Source: CAZGHF01 sp043797305 (GTDB taxonomy: Bacteria > Patescibacteriota > Minisyncoccia > UBA6257 > GWB1-50-10). Taken from it: a DNA stretch of 64,000 nucleotides. The stretch's first letter is position 1. Every line of letters starts with the position of its first letter. The position numbers and the translations under genes are program-made. Below are positions 16,410 through 25,190 of the stretch, one piece after another. The notes below the pieces were generated by a model. The model saw nothing but the letters and a program-made list of their open reading frames with translations, did no database searches and was not told the DNA's origin. The DNA is taken from the NCBI GenBank assembly GCA_043797305.1, contig JAZDPW010000024.1, positions 1-64,000 on the forward strand. Direction: 5' to 3'.

Positions 16410-17486
16410 TTAATCTTCTACGGCGAGAAGAAAATCCTTGAGTACCCGCTGGTACTTTTCCAAACCAGAAACACTTACCCATTCATGGTCACTACCGATA
16501 CCTCCTCCAACCGGTCCAAATTCAATACCAGGACAGTTGACGCGAGCAAAATGCCGCACGTCGGAAGATCCATGCGCTCCGCGCAATTGAATGTTTTTGT
16601 GAACCGTACGCTGGGTAACTTTCTTTAACAGCTTTACAAATTTATTCTTCTCGTCAGTAACGAGGGACGGCTCGTCAATAATAACATCAAATGTAAATCC
16701 TTTGGGCAATAATTGCTGTATGCTTTTTTTAATAGACTTCGCTTCTTCCGGGATAAAGCGAATATCAAGCCAAACGGTACAGTCGTCAGGAATTTTGTTG
16801 AGTGTTTTATTGGTAGTATCGATCCCGTTCACGCTCACTGTCGTTGCCCAAACTTCATGATCAGGAACCGGATATTTCTTCCGTAAAATGTTGAGAAATT
16901 CGTTTATCTTCCAGATCGCGTTGTTTCCCTCCCAAGGATACGCGCCGTGTGACGATTTTCCTTTGGCACGAATTTTTACCTGCAAAACTCCTTTTATCTT
17001 TCGTACAATGTCGAAATTAGTCGGTTCGCCGGCAACAACAAACTCCGCTCTTACTCCTTTCTCAATTTGGTATTTCGCACCGTTAAATCCCCCGATTTCC
17101 TCGTCGGTAACCAGCTGCAGCCCAAGAGGATAAGAAACTTTTCCGGCTACCTCTTTGAAAGTCGCAATAAGACAAGCGGTATTCGCTTTCATGTCCATAG
17201 ACCCGACACCATAAAGTTTGTCTCTCTCTACTTTCGGAACATATTGATTCTTTTTCCCCGGGATAACGTCCAAATGGCCGGTCAAAATTATTTTAAATTT
17301 CCGGGGTCTCTTTTTTGCGTTAAAAATCAACGCACTCTTAATGCCGTTGCGTTCAAACCGTTCTATTGCATACCCCTTCATACTCGACAAGGCTAATCTT
17401 AAAACCTTGTCTAACGCTTTCGCATTGCCTGCAATGGACTTTATAGAAATAAACTTTTTTGTAAGAGATACAATATCCCGTGGCAT
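16410..17486 (-). CDS. M20-family metallopeptidase (ArgE/DapE-like)
   Basis: 358 aa. Metal-binding pattern of M20 dizinc hydrolases: LTGHLDVIP (His, with catalytic Asp two residues later), GSMDMKA (bridging Asp), TDEEIGG (catalytic Glu pair), AGEPTN (Glu) and SDHEWVS (C-terminal His). A dimerisation domain sits between, with SSHGAYPWEG. Such enzymes deacylate N-acyl amino acids or cleave dipeptides; in an organism with no visible arginine or lysine pathway here, peptide or amino-acid salvage is the likelier role. No Shine-Dalgarno sequence; the only TATAAT upstream lies in the loop of the preceding terminator. Confidence 0.85.
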   Translation of the reverse strand: MPRDIVSLTKKFISIKSIAGNAKALDKVLRLALSSMKGYAIERFERNGIKSALIFNAKKRPRKFKIILTGHLDVIPGKKNQYVPKVERDKLYGVGSMDMKANTACLIATFKEVAGKVSYPLGLQLVTDEEIGGFNGAKYQIEKGVRAEFVVAGEPTNFDIVRKIKGVLQVKIRAKGKSSHGAYPWEGNNAIWKINEFLNILRKKYPVPDHEVWATTVSVNGIDTTNKTLNKIPDDCTVWLDIRFIPEEAKSIKKSIQQLLPKGFTFDVIIDEPSLVTDEKNKFVKLLKKVTQRTVHKNIQLRGAHGSSDVRHFARVNCPGIEFGPVGGGIGSDHEWVSVSGLEKYQRVLKDFLLAVED

Positions 17487-17500
17487 AAATTGAAAAAGCT

Positions 17501-17540
17501 AGCCGTGCGTTTGCGTAATTATAACGCAAACGCACGGCTT
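17501..17540 (-). terminator. Strong terminator with a TATAAT in its loop
   Basis: 16-bp stem AGCCGTGCGTTTGCGT with its complement, followed by TTTTT on the minus strand. It ends the 431-aa gene. The loop reads TTATAAT, which would serve as a -10 box for the M20 gene 32 bases on. Confidence 0.85.
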
Positions 17541-17544
17541 TTGC

Positions 17545-18840
17545 TTAACACACAATCTCGGCATAGACCGCCGAAGAGTTTCCGTGGATTCGGCCCTTAC
17601 GCACCTCTTCGGTATCCGTCGGCATGAGATTCCGAACCCCTCCAAGAAACTTAGGGCATCCATCTACCATACCGAAGAAAACCCGGTCAATGAACGTATA
17701 GACCTTTCCGTCGTCCGTGTTGGTGACAACAGGAGTAGTTATCTCCGGCTGAACGACGTAACTTCCCCGCTGACTAATGCCTCGCGCCAATGCCTTGCTC
17801 CCGTCGCGCATAATTCCGGCCGCATGGCCGTAGCACCCGTAAGTACCCTTAGCGGGCTTGCATCGGAGCATCGCTGCCTTGGGTTTGGTATACCCCTGCT
17901 CCCGAAGAAATGCCTCGAACTCCGGGGAGCGGAGTTCCGCCATATCCTTGATCGGGAATGCCATACCCATCGGTGACATGTATTCCTTGGTGTCATTGAT
18001 CCGGCGCGAATCGCCTACAGGCCAATCCGGATTATCTATGCTGAAAGTCAGGGCATTCTCCTTGATAAGCCGACGCATCTCGCTGTCGCTAAGTAGTGGG
18101 TGCGTTACCAAGAAGCTCGGGTACTGGAGTTTAATCACCGGATCCGAAGCCCTAACGTACAGTAGGTACTCGCACTTGCCTCCGTTAGAGGTGAGGTAAC
18201 AACTAAACTCGTGAGGATCGAAAAAGTGGTCAAATCCAGACAACTCTCTCACCTCCGCGTCGGTTAGACGCGCGCTACCGTGCCTGCCGAATTCAGACTC
18301 CAACATAATTCTGTACTTCGGTTCGGTCACCGCCAGAAGCGCGATAGGTTTGCCGAATTGTCTTCGGATATCATCCAAGAGCACCAAGAACCGCGTCTTG
18401 AAGAAGGAATCCCGCCCGTCCTGCGGAAACAGATTCTCCAAAAGCTGATACATAGCGATGGAGTTTTCGATCTCGAAAACTCCCTTCCGCAGAATCTCGC
18501 GGACTGTTTCCTCGGGCATATCGCCTACCTCTTCCAAAAACGTCTCGGGCAACCCGACCATATCGACTTGGACACACCAGTTGATCGGGCTATCGCCCAA
18601 ACAGTACTGATAGTCAGTGTCCCACTCGCGGTTTGCCGCCACCAAAGGAGCAAAGACCCGGTTGTACTCACTGTACAAGTTCCCCATAGCTTCAACCACC
18701 ACTTCAGGGTACTTGGTCACGTAACCGGGTAGCGTTTGGAACGGCCCCAACAAGGATTTGATATCTGTACGGACTACCACACCACCCAACGAGGCGAACG
18801 CCGGCTCATTCGCGTGCCGGTCAAGAAGCGACCTAGTCAT
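17545..18840 (-). CDS. Unknown 431-aa protein, ATP-grasp-like C-terminal half
   Basis: A soluble protein of 431 aa not matched to a named family. The C-terminal third has features reminiscent of ATP-grasp ligases: LRCKPAKGTYGCYGH (Lys plus glycine-rich loop), YVVQPEI, then FIDRVFF and a late HGNSSAVYAE. The N-terminal half is rich in aromatic and acidic residues with several cysteines. AGGAGAAG lies before the ATG, a leader with TTCTTTGACAATACAAT upstream (resembling the leaders at 12872 and 16093), and a strong terminator. GC-rich single-gene unit. The ATP-grasp idea is an inference from short motifs. Confidence 0.55.
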   Translation of the reverse strand: MTRSLLDRHANEPAFASLGGVVVRTDIKSLLGPFQTLPGYVTKYPEVVVEAMGNLYSEYNRVFAPLVAANREWDTDYQYCLGDSPINWCVQVDMVGLPETFLEEVGDMPEETVREILRKGVFEIENSIAMYQLLENLFPQDGRDSFFKTRFLVLLDDIRRQFGKPIALLAVTEPKYRIMLESEFGRHGSARLTDAEVRELSGFDHFFDPHEFSCYLTSNGGKCEYLLYVRASDPVIKLQYPSFLVTHPLLSDSEMRRLIKENALTFSIDNPDWPVGDSRRINDTKEYMSPMGMAFPIKDMAELRSPEFEAFLREQGYTKPKAAMLRCKPAKGTYGCYGHAAGIMRDGSKALARGISQRGSYVVQPEITTPVVTNTDDGKVYTFIDRVFFGMVDGCPKFLGGVRNLMPTDTEEVRKGRIHGNSSAVYAEIVC

Positions 18841-19080
18841 TTTGTCTTCTCCTATGCGTAAATTGTATTGTCAAAGAACGTTTCCGTTTTAAAACAAATC
18901 GGCCGCTCAAGGAGCGGGCATTACTAAATTTCTAAAAATCGAACAAAACTCGCTCCTCAAACGGGATACGAGTTCCACCAAACCGATGTTCTATATCGAA
19001 TGTTCATCTGATTGAAGTATACCAAATACATATGCGTTGTCAATAACAGCAAAAAAACCTCTATTTCAAGGCTCTCGGAT

Positions 19081-19572
19081 TCAATTAAGGGTTAAATCCA
19101 ATTTTTTCATTATAATACCGACTGTTTCTTCCGGTGTCTGGCCGGCGTTATTAATAACCTCCCCAAAATCCGGAGTGGGTATTCCGATATCATAATGGTG
19201 TTTAATCCTGTCCTTTTCCCAATCGGTCGGCTTTCTCCGACCTTGTCCCGACATCACGGTTTCCATATCCGGAGCCAAGGTAAATACACGAATATCAACA
19301 TGGCAATCTTTTAATCCTTTGTTCATAAAGTCGTAATTCTCCCGAGACAGCGGATACGGAACAATGCAGTGAATATTATTACTCACAAAATTCTTTATAA
19401 CGGATAAAGCGTTTTCGAGGTTTAAAGGAACCGCCTCATCGATCGGCATCCACTCTATCATTTCGTGAAAAACGTCTATTTCTATCAGAGCGGATTTTGG
19501 TATCTTCCCCGCAAGAATTTTTGCTACCGTGCTCTTGCCAGCGTTTATCGAACCGTTGATAAAAATAACCAT
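19081..19572 (-). CDS. Small P-loop kinase-like protein
   Basis: 163 aa. Walker A GSINAGKST directly at the N-terminus (residues 7-15), an IEIDVFHEMI segment with a likely acidic catalytic residue, and an Arg-rich lid region (GQGRRKPTDWEKDRIKHH). It resembles chloramphenicol-phosphotransferase-like / AAA_33 kinases, which phosphorylate small molecules or nucleosides. Substrate unknown. It begins 6 bases after the end of the RecB-like nuclease gene, so the two are co-transcribed. Confidence 0.7.
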   Translation of the reverse strand: MVIFINGSINAGKSTVAKILAGKIPKSALIEIDVFHEMIEWMPIDEAVPLNLENALSVIKNFVSNNIHCIVPYPLSRENYDFMNKGLKDCHVDIRVFTLAPDMETVMSGQGRRKPTDWEKDRIKHHYDIGIPTPDFGEVINNAGQTPEETVGIIMKKLDLTLN

Positions 19573-19578
19573 AATAAT

Positions 19579-20316
19579 TTATTCGTGCCGGCGGGCCGCT
19601 TCACGGTAAGAGCAATATTCGCAGTTCGGAGAAAGCGCCGGCAAGTCGCCGGACATGCATTTGTGGGCATCAACGACAGCTCTCTCAACCCAGGCGTCGC
19701 TCCCGGTATAAGAGATGATTTCCACCTTGAATTCCAGCTTGCCGTCGAAAGCTTTTTTGTCCTTGTCGCCGTTTGCGTAAACGAAGTAGCCGGTGTCCGA
19801 AACCTTGAATCCGTTCTGGCGCAGGAGCCAGGTATAGATTTCCATCTGCCGTTTGTAGGATTGACGGTATTCGGCATCGAGGGTTATCTTGGCGTTCGTG
19901 CTCGTCGCCTTGTAATCGACGACGATAAGTTCCTTCGCTTCGTTAATCCAGACATCATCAACCGCGCCGGTGATAAAAAGATTAGTCGGGCGATGCAAAA
20001 ATCCCACACCCTTGAAGTTTTCCCGCCACTCGTCGATGTTATCGTGGGCGAAAGGAACGGCTTCCACGCCGTACGCTTTCATCAAAGGGTGAACCGAGCC
20101 CGCCGCCCGGTGAATGTCGAACTCTTTTTTCAGCAAGTAGTCCACGGCGGAATTCAGGGTGAAAGGAAAACCGGGCGGGCGGCCGACGCCCAAGCGGCGG
20201 TCAAGATAAAAACAGCGGGGGCACTCCAAAAAAAGTTCTATCTTGCTCCGCGACAGGCGAAAAGGCTCCGGCGAACCGGGATCGAAAATATTTCTGCTTC
20301 GGGTGCCGTTTGCCAT
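19579..20316 (-). CDS. PD-(D/E)XK nuclease, RecB/Cas4-like with Fe-S-type cysteines
   Basis: About 245 aa from the ATG at 20316. Motifs in order: LSRSKIELFLECPRCFYLD (first cysteines), GAVDDVWI, LIVVDYKAT (the D-x-K core), RQMEIYTWLL (QxxxY) and a C-terminal CEYCSYR. The N- and C-terminal cysteines suggest the 4Fe-4S cluster of AddB/Cas4-type exonucleases. No CRISPR array or helicase is visible nearby, so the role is probably in DNA repair or an unlinked pathway. Start chosen at the ATG after a 26-aa membrane-peptide gene, 5 bases upstream. Confidence 0.8.
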   Translation of the reverse strand: MANGTRSRNIFDPGSPEPFRLSRSKIELFLECPRCFYLDRRLGVGRPPGFPFTLNSAVDYLLKKEFDIHRAAGSVHPLMKAYGVEAVPFAHDNIDEWRENFKGVGFLHRPTNLFITGAVDDVWINEAKELIVVDYKATSTNAKITLDAEYRQSYKRQMEIYTWLLRQNGFKVSDTGYFVYANGDKDKKAFDGKLEFKVEIISYTGSDAWVERAVVDAHKCMSGDLPALSPNCEYCSYREAARRHE

Positions 20317-20321
20317 GCATT

Positions 20322-20402
20322 TTAACCGGCAAAAGCGGCGCCGACTCCCATGATGAAAATAATCAATCCGAAGAGAAAGAAAAACCAAAATTCGCCTTTC
20401 AT
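20322..20402 (-). CDS. 26-aa single-pass membrane peptide
   Basis: ATG at 20402, TAA at 20322. The product starts MKGEFWFF and is almost wholly hydrophobic (one helix, about 5-25). It is 5 bases upstream of the nuclease gene. Regular codon use and tight spacing support a real small ORF; function unknown. Confidence 0.5.
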   Translation of the reverse strand: MKGEFWFFFLFGLIIFIMGVGAAFAG

Positions 20403-20437
20403 ATAGAAAGAGGATAACACAAGAAATAAAGTTTTCA

Positions 20438-20509
20438 ACCCGGTAGTGAAAATTGGATTGCTCCGCTACGCGGAGAAGTCCAGAGGAAATCCAATTTCTA
20501 CTACCGGGT
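20438..20509. repeat. Nested inverted repeat (22-bp arms)
   Basis: Arms 20438-20459 and 20488-20509 match at 20 of 22 positions; an inner CTCCGC/GCGGAG stem lies in the loop. It sits downstream of the 46-aa gene and could end the metal/redox operon, but no U-tract follows. It may be a REP-like element. Confidence 0.65.
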
Positions 20510-20520
20510 CAATCCCCCGT

Positions 20521-20661
20521 CTACTTCCTGTTTATCTTTTGCCAAAGATAAATGGCAAGAAAAACGCCGACAACAAGCCAGACAATCCAGGAGAGCGTAA
20601 AAAGCAGGCCGAAACCGCCGCCCCAGTTCATCATTCCGCCGTCAAATCCGTAACCCATCAT
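20521..20661 (-). CDS. 46-aa membrane protein, last in the metal/redox operon
   Basis: Starts MMGYGFDGGMMNWGG, then one transmembrane helix (about 18-40) and a basic end (QKINRK). The Met/Gly-rich N-terminus preceding a single helix is a pattern I associate with small CPR proteins; methionines could bind copper, which would suit the adjacent CPH-type ATPase. Start at the first of two adjacent ATGs. Confidence 0.6.
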   Translation of the reverse strand: MMGYGFDGGMMNWGGGFGLLFTLSWIVWLVVGVFLAIYLWQKINRK

Positions 20662-20703
20662 ATCGCGTGTATTTCAAAGTTTGATTTTTCGACCTTGCAC
20701 ATA

Positions 20704-22707
20704 TTACAGCTTTCTTTTTTTGAGAAAAACGGCGTTTACCGCGACAATCACGGTGCTCATCGACATCAAAAATCCCGCAAGAGCCGGCTCGAGGAAAATA
20801 CCTTTGAAAGCCAGCGCGCCCGCGGCAAGAGGAATCGCGACCACATTGTAACCGGTCGCCCAAAAAAGGTTTTGAATCATTTTATTGTAGGTAAGGCGGG
20901 ATAATTTGATGATTTTGGGAATGTCGCGCGGGTCGTTTTTGACGAGAATGATGCCGGCCGACTCGATGGCGACGTTGGTGCCGGCACCGATTGCGATTCC
21001 CACGTCGGCTTGGGTCAGGGCCGGCGCGTCGTTTATGCCATCCCCGACCATCATCACCTTCCCGCCCTCCGACTGGAGATATTTCACTTTTTCCAGCTTC
21101 TCGCCGGGCAAAACCCGCGCGAAATATTCGTCAATTCCCAATTCCGCAGAAACTTCACGGGCTACGTCTTCCGAATCACCCGTTATCATGGCGACTTTAA
21201 TCCCCAATTTCTTCAAGGCGGTTACGGCCTCTTTTGCCTCCGGCCGCACAACGTCGGCTACCAAGATACTGCCGATTTTTCGTCCGTCCGCTTCCACTTG
21301 AATGTCCGCTCCGCCCCGGTGGCCGACGAAAACTTTTTGCCCTTCCACCTCCGCTTCTCCCCCGACGCCTGCGATGCGCCGGTAGTTTTTCGCATCCGGC
21401 ACGACAAGTCCGCGAGCCCGCGCCTCCCGAACTATTGCTCTGGCGATAGGGTGCTCCGAATGGACATCCACGGCGGCGGCGAGAACAAGCGTTTCCTCGG
21501 AGCTTACCCGGGTAATTCCAAATTCCCCTTTGGTCAAAGTACCGGTCTTGTCGAAAAGAACAAGCGTCACATTCCGAGCTGCCTCAAGCGCCAAACGTCT
21601 TTTTACCAAAAACCCATTCTCGGCCGCCTTAGTAGTCGAGATTGAAGCGACAAGAGGAATAGCAAGCCCCAGGGCGTGAGGACAAGCGACGACGAGAACC
21701 GCGACCATCCGGCTTACGGCAAAAGCCGGGTCGGATAAAGTAAGCCAGGTAATCAAGGTGATACCGCCCACCACAACGGCGATGATGGTAAGGTAATAAG
21801 CCGCCCTGTCGGAGAGTACCTGCAGGCGCGACTTCGAAGCTTCGGCTTCGCGCACCAAGCGCATCACACCGGCCAAAAACGTATCGTCACCGATTTTCGT
21901 CACTTTGACCTTGAGTGAACCGTCGCCCAAAATTGTGCCGGCAATAACCGCATCACCCGCCTTTTTGCGCACCGGCTTGGATTCACCGGTAATGATCGAT
22001 TCGTCGACATCCGATTCGCCGCTCAAGACCGCTCCGTCGGCGGGAATCTTCCCGCCGGGTTTTACGAGCATCACGTCGCCGATTTTCAGTTCCGAGAGCG
22101 GAATTATTTTCGTTCCGCTCCCTATAATTACTTCCGCGGTATCCGGCAAAAGCTTCGAAAGCTCCTTTAGGGCGCCTTTTGCGCCCGTTACCGCCCGCAT
22201 TTCCATCCAATGGCCCAAGAGCATCACCGTAATAAGAGTGGCAAGCTCCCAATAAAGCGGCTCGCCGCCGCCCAAAAAAGTAACGGCGACACTGTAGAGG
22301 TAAGCGGTGGAAATCGCAAGGGCGATCAATGTCATCATCCCCGGCAGCTTGGCCTTAAGTTCCCGATAGGCCGAGGTAATGAAAATCAATCCGCCGTAGA
22401 AAAAGATGACGGACGAAAGAACGAACGACAGATACTCCGAGCCCGGAAACTTCGGCGCTTCGTATCTCAAGAGCGACTGGACGATGTCGGAATAAGCGAC
22501 GACGGGCAGGGACAAAACCAAACTCACCCAAAATCTGGTTTTGAAAATATTGGTCGAGTGCCCCTCTCTCCCGTGATTATGGCCGTGACGCTCACGAGAA
22601 ACTTTCTTTTTCTCGGGGATCAGATTCATACCGCACTCCGGACAGAGCCCGGGCGCGTCCATTACCACCTTCGGGTGCATGGGACATGTGTATTTTTCCT
22701 CTTTCAT
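20704..22707 (-). CDS. copB: Heavy-metal P-type ATPase, CPH (CopB) type
   Basis: 667 aa. The N-terminus carries a heavy-metal-binding domain, YTCPMHPKV...CPECGM, then a His-rich linker. Core: TGE loop (IITGES), transmembrane CPH motif (VACPHALGL), phosphorylation site DKTGTLTKG, HP motif (SEHPIA), hinge GDGINDAP. CPH rather than CPC marks P1B-3/CopB-like Cu(II)/Cu(I)/Ag exporters. The start at 22707 overlaps the upstream stop as ATGA. It is in an operon with CcdA, DUF1573 and thioredoxin-like genes, so the unit probably handles copper and disulfide stress at the membrane. Confidence 0.9.
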   Translation of the reverse strand: MKEEKYTCPMHPKVVMDAPGLCPECGMNLIPEKKKVSRERHGHNHGREGHSTNIFKTRFWVSLVLSLPVVAYSDIVQSLLRYEAPKFPGSEYLSFVLSSVIFFYGGLIFITSAYRELKAKLPGMMTLIALAISTAYLYSVAVTFLGGGEPLYWELATLITVMLLGHWMEMRAVTGAKGALKELSKLLPDTAEVIIGSGTKIIPLSELKIGDVMLVKPGGKIPADGAVLSGESDVDESIITGESKPVRKKAGDAVIAGTILGDGSLKVKVTKIGDDTFLAGVMRLVREAEASKSRLQVLSDRAAYYLTIIAVVVGGITLITWLTLSDPAFAVSRMVAVLVVACPHALGLAIPLVASISTTKAAENGFLVKRRLALEAARNVTLVLFDKTGTLTKGEFGITRVSSEETLVLAAAVDVHSEHPIARAIVREARARGLVVPDAKNYRRIAGVGGEAEVEGQKVFVGHRGGADIQVEADGRKIGSILVADVVRPEAKEAVTALKKLGIKVAMITGDSEDVAREVSAELGIDEYFARVLPGEKLEKVKYLQSEGGKVMMVGDGINDAPALTQADVGIAIGAGTNVAIESAGIILVKNDPRDIPKIIKLSRLTYNKMIQNLFWATGYNVVAIPLAAGALAFKGIFLEPALAGFLMSMSTVIVAVNAVFLKKRKL

Positions 22708-23537
22708 ACCCCGCAACTGCCGCCGCCTGCGCCTTCCGGCGGATTAAATTCGGCGAGAATTCGGTTGAAACCCGAGTAACTCGAAAAATCGGGTCCTAAA
22801 ATTTCTTTCGGGTCCGCCGTCGCCAAGCTCCGGCCCTTTGATTCGAGATAATCGGCGATAACGCGGTAAGTGTCCGGAAACCATGAAGAATTCACCTGAA
22901 GCGCCGCCCGGTACATTTCTTCTTCGCTCGCCCCCTCCGCGGCCATAAGCTCCAGGAGCCCCAGCATCGCCATCCCGTGATTACAATCGGGGAAGTAAGT
23001 TGAATTGCCGCAACAAGGCCGATAAATATTCTTTGAGACGCGTAGAACGAGTTCCTGCTGTTCCTTGGTTAAAACAACAAATTCGTGGCGCGAGTAATGC
23101 TCCATCGCGTCACCGCGCGAGAACGTCCAGCCGCCGGTTGAAGCGAAATTGCCCGCTCCGCCATAGCGGGGGTCGGCCATCGGTCCCTCCTCAAGAATCG
23201 GATTTTTGTTGGCGAGACCAAAAGCCCATAAGAGGTTCAAAACCTCACCCGAATTCTCGGGCGTCATCACCAAATTGCCGCCTTTCGCAAAGAGATTGCT
23301 TGTTTCTTCGCTCGTTCCTCCGCGATTGGAATAAAGCGCCTGGAATTTTTCTCCGTCAATTACTCCTGTTTTAACGAGCCTGTCACTCAAATCGCCCCAC
23401 TTTACGGGCAAAACGAACCCGCCGGAAGGCGGAACCGCTTCGGTTTCCCTTTCATCCAAGCCATTCCGGTAAAAAAACGAAATGGCAATCAAAGAAATGG
23501 AAATTAAAATACTTATCGGAATTAATTTTTTGTTCAT
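22704..23537 (-). CDS. Membrane-anchored Cys-rich protein in the redox operon (277 aa)
   Basis: An N-terminal membrane helix (about 4-22), then an extracytoplasmic domain with a conserved-looking cluster YRPCCGNSTYFPDCNHG around the middle, and a C-terminal end in GGSCGV. Three cysteines and a His close together suggest a metal site or disulfide exchange. The ATG at 23537 is chosen because the upstream codons overlap the neighbouring gene and lie before the hydrophobic segment. Family not recognised; its place between a thioredoxin-like gene and a copper ATPase points to thiol or metal chemistry outside the membrane. Confidence 0.65.
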   Translation of the reverse strand: MNKKLIPISILISISLIAISFFYRNGLDERETEAVPPSGGFVLPVKWGDLSDRLVKTGVIDGEKFQALYSNRGGTSEETSNLFAKGGNLVMTPENSGEVLNLLWAFGLANKNPILEEGPMADPRYGGAGNFASTGGWTFSRGDAMEHYSRHEFVVLTKEQQELVLRVSKNIYRPCCGNSTYFPDCNHGMAMLGLLELMAAEGASEEEMYRAALQVNSSWFPDTYRVIADYLESKGRSLATADPKEILGPDFSSYSGFNRILAEFNPPEGAGGGSCGV

Positions 23538-23554
23538 AGATATATTTAGGTATA

Positions 23555-23914
23555 TTAAGGAAGTAAACAACCGCTCTCCTGCGACAACCTTTGAAGACCC
23601 TGCTCGCCCTCAAAACGGCGGCCGTCTCCGAAAATCCAGGTCGGATAACCCTCTATCCCCGCCGCGACGCATTTTTCAGTTTCCTCGGTGCATTCAACGT
23701 AGGGCACCAACCGGAACGAATCGCCGAATCTTTTCTTTTCGTTCTGGCAGTGCGGACACGAGTAAGCGCCGTACATAACCACTTTTTTCTCCGCAAGGCA
23801 GGCGGCAAAACCGTCGTAGGCGCCGCCCTCCGGCCCGCCCGGCGAGAGAAAAATTGCCACGCCCACGATGACAACGACAATAACCGCAAAAATCAAAACA
23901 AGTTTCTTTTCCAT
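23555..23914 (-). CDS. Membrane-anchored thioredoxin-like protein (CPHC)
   Basis: 119 aa: a membrane helix (about 4-23), then a short thioredoxin fold with the redox motif GAYSCPHCQNEK, a cis-Pro motif GIEGYPTW and further cysteines (VECTEETEKC, SGC). This closely follows the thioredoxin domain that is fused to VKOR in some bacteria and cyanobacteria. It should exchange disulfides outside the cytoplasmic membrane, with CcdA as the likely electron donor. It lies 5 bases from the preceding gene. Confidence 0.85.
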   Translation of the reverse strand: MEKKLVLIFAVIVVVIVGVAIFLSPGGPEGGAYDGFAACLAEKKVVMYGAYSCPHCQNEKKRFGDSFRLVPYVECTEETEKCVAAGIEGYPTWIFGDGRRFEGEQGLQRLSQESGCLLP

Positions 23915-23919
23915 GTCGG

Positions 23920-24390
23920 TCAGCAGCAATTTTTCATTTCATCCTCCAGTTCGGCGATTTTCCGTTTATCCTGCGCCGGCGGCCTTTCTTTAAGGAAGGG
24001 CCTCACGAAGTAAAGATACATGACCGTCATAAGAACCGCCGCTTCAATAACGAGAGTGAGCCAGCTCACGTTTGCGAGCGCGAAATAGACAAGAACGAAA
24101 CCGGGCACGATGACCGCTGTCCTGAATTTCAGGAAATTTTCCGACGCGATGTTCAGCCTTTTCTCGCCCTGATAAGCCATACCGACAACGGAGCCTCCCA
24201 TGAGTACCGCGACCAACAGCCCGTAACTTACGACCGATAACCAACCTAGAAGAATCCCAACGAGCAACAGGAACCAGGTACCGGAAACGCCGGCGCAAAT
24301 GGGACAAACTTTAAACGGCAGAAGCTTATTGACGGACCAAGTAATGAACGTAATGACCAGGATTGAGATTGTAACGATTATTATTTCCAT
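23920..24390 (-). CDS. Polytopic membrane protein with CPICAG motif
   Basis: 156 aa, about four transmembrane helices. After the first helix is KVCPICAGVSGTW; the C-terminus is helical and ends with two cysteines (KNCC). A CxxC at the membrane edge and terminal Cys pair suggest a role in moving electrons or metals with its neighbours. I recognise it only as a CPR-type conserved membrane protein. It lies between the CcdA and thioredoxin-like genes, with gaps of 17 and 5 bases. Confidence 0.6.
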   Translation of the reverse strand: MEIIIVTISILVITFITWSVNKLLPFKVCPICAGVSGTWFLLLVGILLGWLSVVSYGLLVAVLMGGSVVGMAYQGEKRLNIASENFLKFRTAVIVPGFVLVYFALANVSWLTLVIEAAVLMTVMYLYFVRPFLKERPPAQDKRKIAELEDEMKNCC

Positions 24391-24407
24391 ATTTTTATTT
24401 TAACAAT

Positions 24408-25190
24408 TTAGATGAGGAATATAAGAAATCCGAGAAGGATCATCGCGATTCCCCCGCCGAGACGCATTTCTTTTCTTTCTTCCCTCTGCCAGTTCTGCAC
24501 TTTTTCAAGCAACGCATCGTTCGAAGCAATAAGAAGGATGATGACAAGCGGCAGAATGAAAATCAGGTTGTAGAGGAGAAGATAACCCAGGCCCGCGGCA
24601 TAAGTCGCCGAATCGTGAAGAAGTCCCAATACCATAAGATAAGGCCCGCCGGTGCAAGGAAACTCGCAGAGTCCCACGAGCGCCCCGAGAACGAAAGCGG
24701 TCGGCACTGAGGCCTTTTCCATCAGTTCGGCAATTTTGTGATGAACGGCACCGGGAATCTTGAGCTTAATCGGAAACCGGGGAAAAAACTCGTTTATGAT
24801 GTTTATCGCTCCCAGGACGATAAGAAGCACGGCGCCGACTTTAGCCATGAAGTTCGGCGTGTTGAAAAGGTGGAGCGCCCGCAAAATCCCCAGGCCAATC
24901 ATGACGTAAACGACGAAGAGTCCGGCAACGTAAGCGCCGCCGATTTTCAGTATCCCCGAGCGCAATTTTCCGATGCTGAAGAGAAAAGCGATGGTGAGAA
25001 TGAGAACCGAGAACGCGCAGGGATTTATGCTGTCGATTACGGCCGCGACCGCAATAAGCGGCAGAAGCAATTTTCCGCCGTCGCTCACGCCCCACAAAAA
25101 TTCCTGTCCCGTTCCGGTGAAACGGAAGAAAAGGAAAATCCCGAGGAACAGAGCGGCGAGAACGATTGGAACGATTATTTTCTTTCTCAT
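24408..25190 (-). CDS. ccdA: CcdA/DsbD-like thiol-disulfide transporter
   Basis: 260 aa, six or more membrane helices with the two family cysteine motifs: DSINPCAFSVL and LCEFPCTGGPYLMVLGL, one on each half of the protein. CcdA passes reducing power from cytoplasmic thioredoxin across the membrane to extracytoplasmic thioredoxin-like proteins. It overlaps the DUF1573 gene by 4 bases (ATGA) and is followed by the CPICAG membrane protein. Reductant source could be the glutaredoxin-like or another thioredoxin protein elsewhere. Confidence 0.9.
   Translation of the reverse strand: MRKKIIVPIVLAALFLGIFLFFRFTGTGQEFLWGVSDGGKLLLPLIAVAAVIDSINPCAFSVLILTIAFLFSIGKLRSGILKIGGAYVAGLFVVYVMIGLGILRALHLFNTPNFMAKVGAVLLIVLGAINIINEFFPRFPIKLKIPGAVHHKIAELMEKASVPTAFVLGALVGLCEFPCTGGPYLMVLGLLHDSATYAAGLGYLLLYNLIFILPLVIILLIASNDALLEKVQNWQREERKEMRLGGGIAMILLGFLIFLI

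Noticed and set aside
20438..20509. Possible CRISPR-like repeat
   Set aside because: Only one nested inverted repeat, no spacers, no cas genes, although a RecB/Cas4-like nuclease is near.
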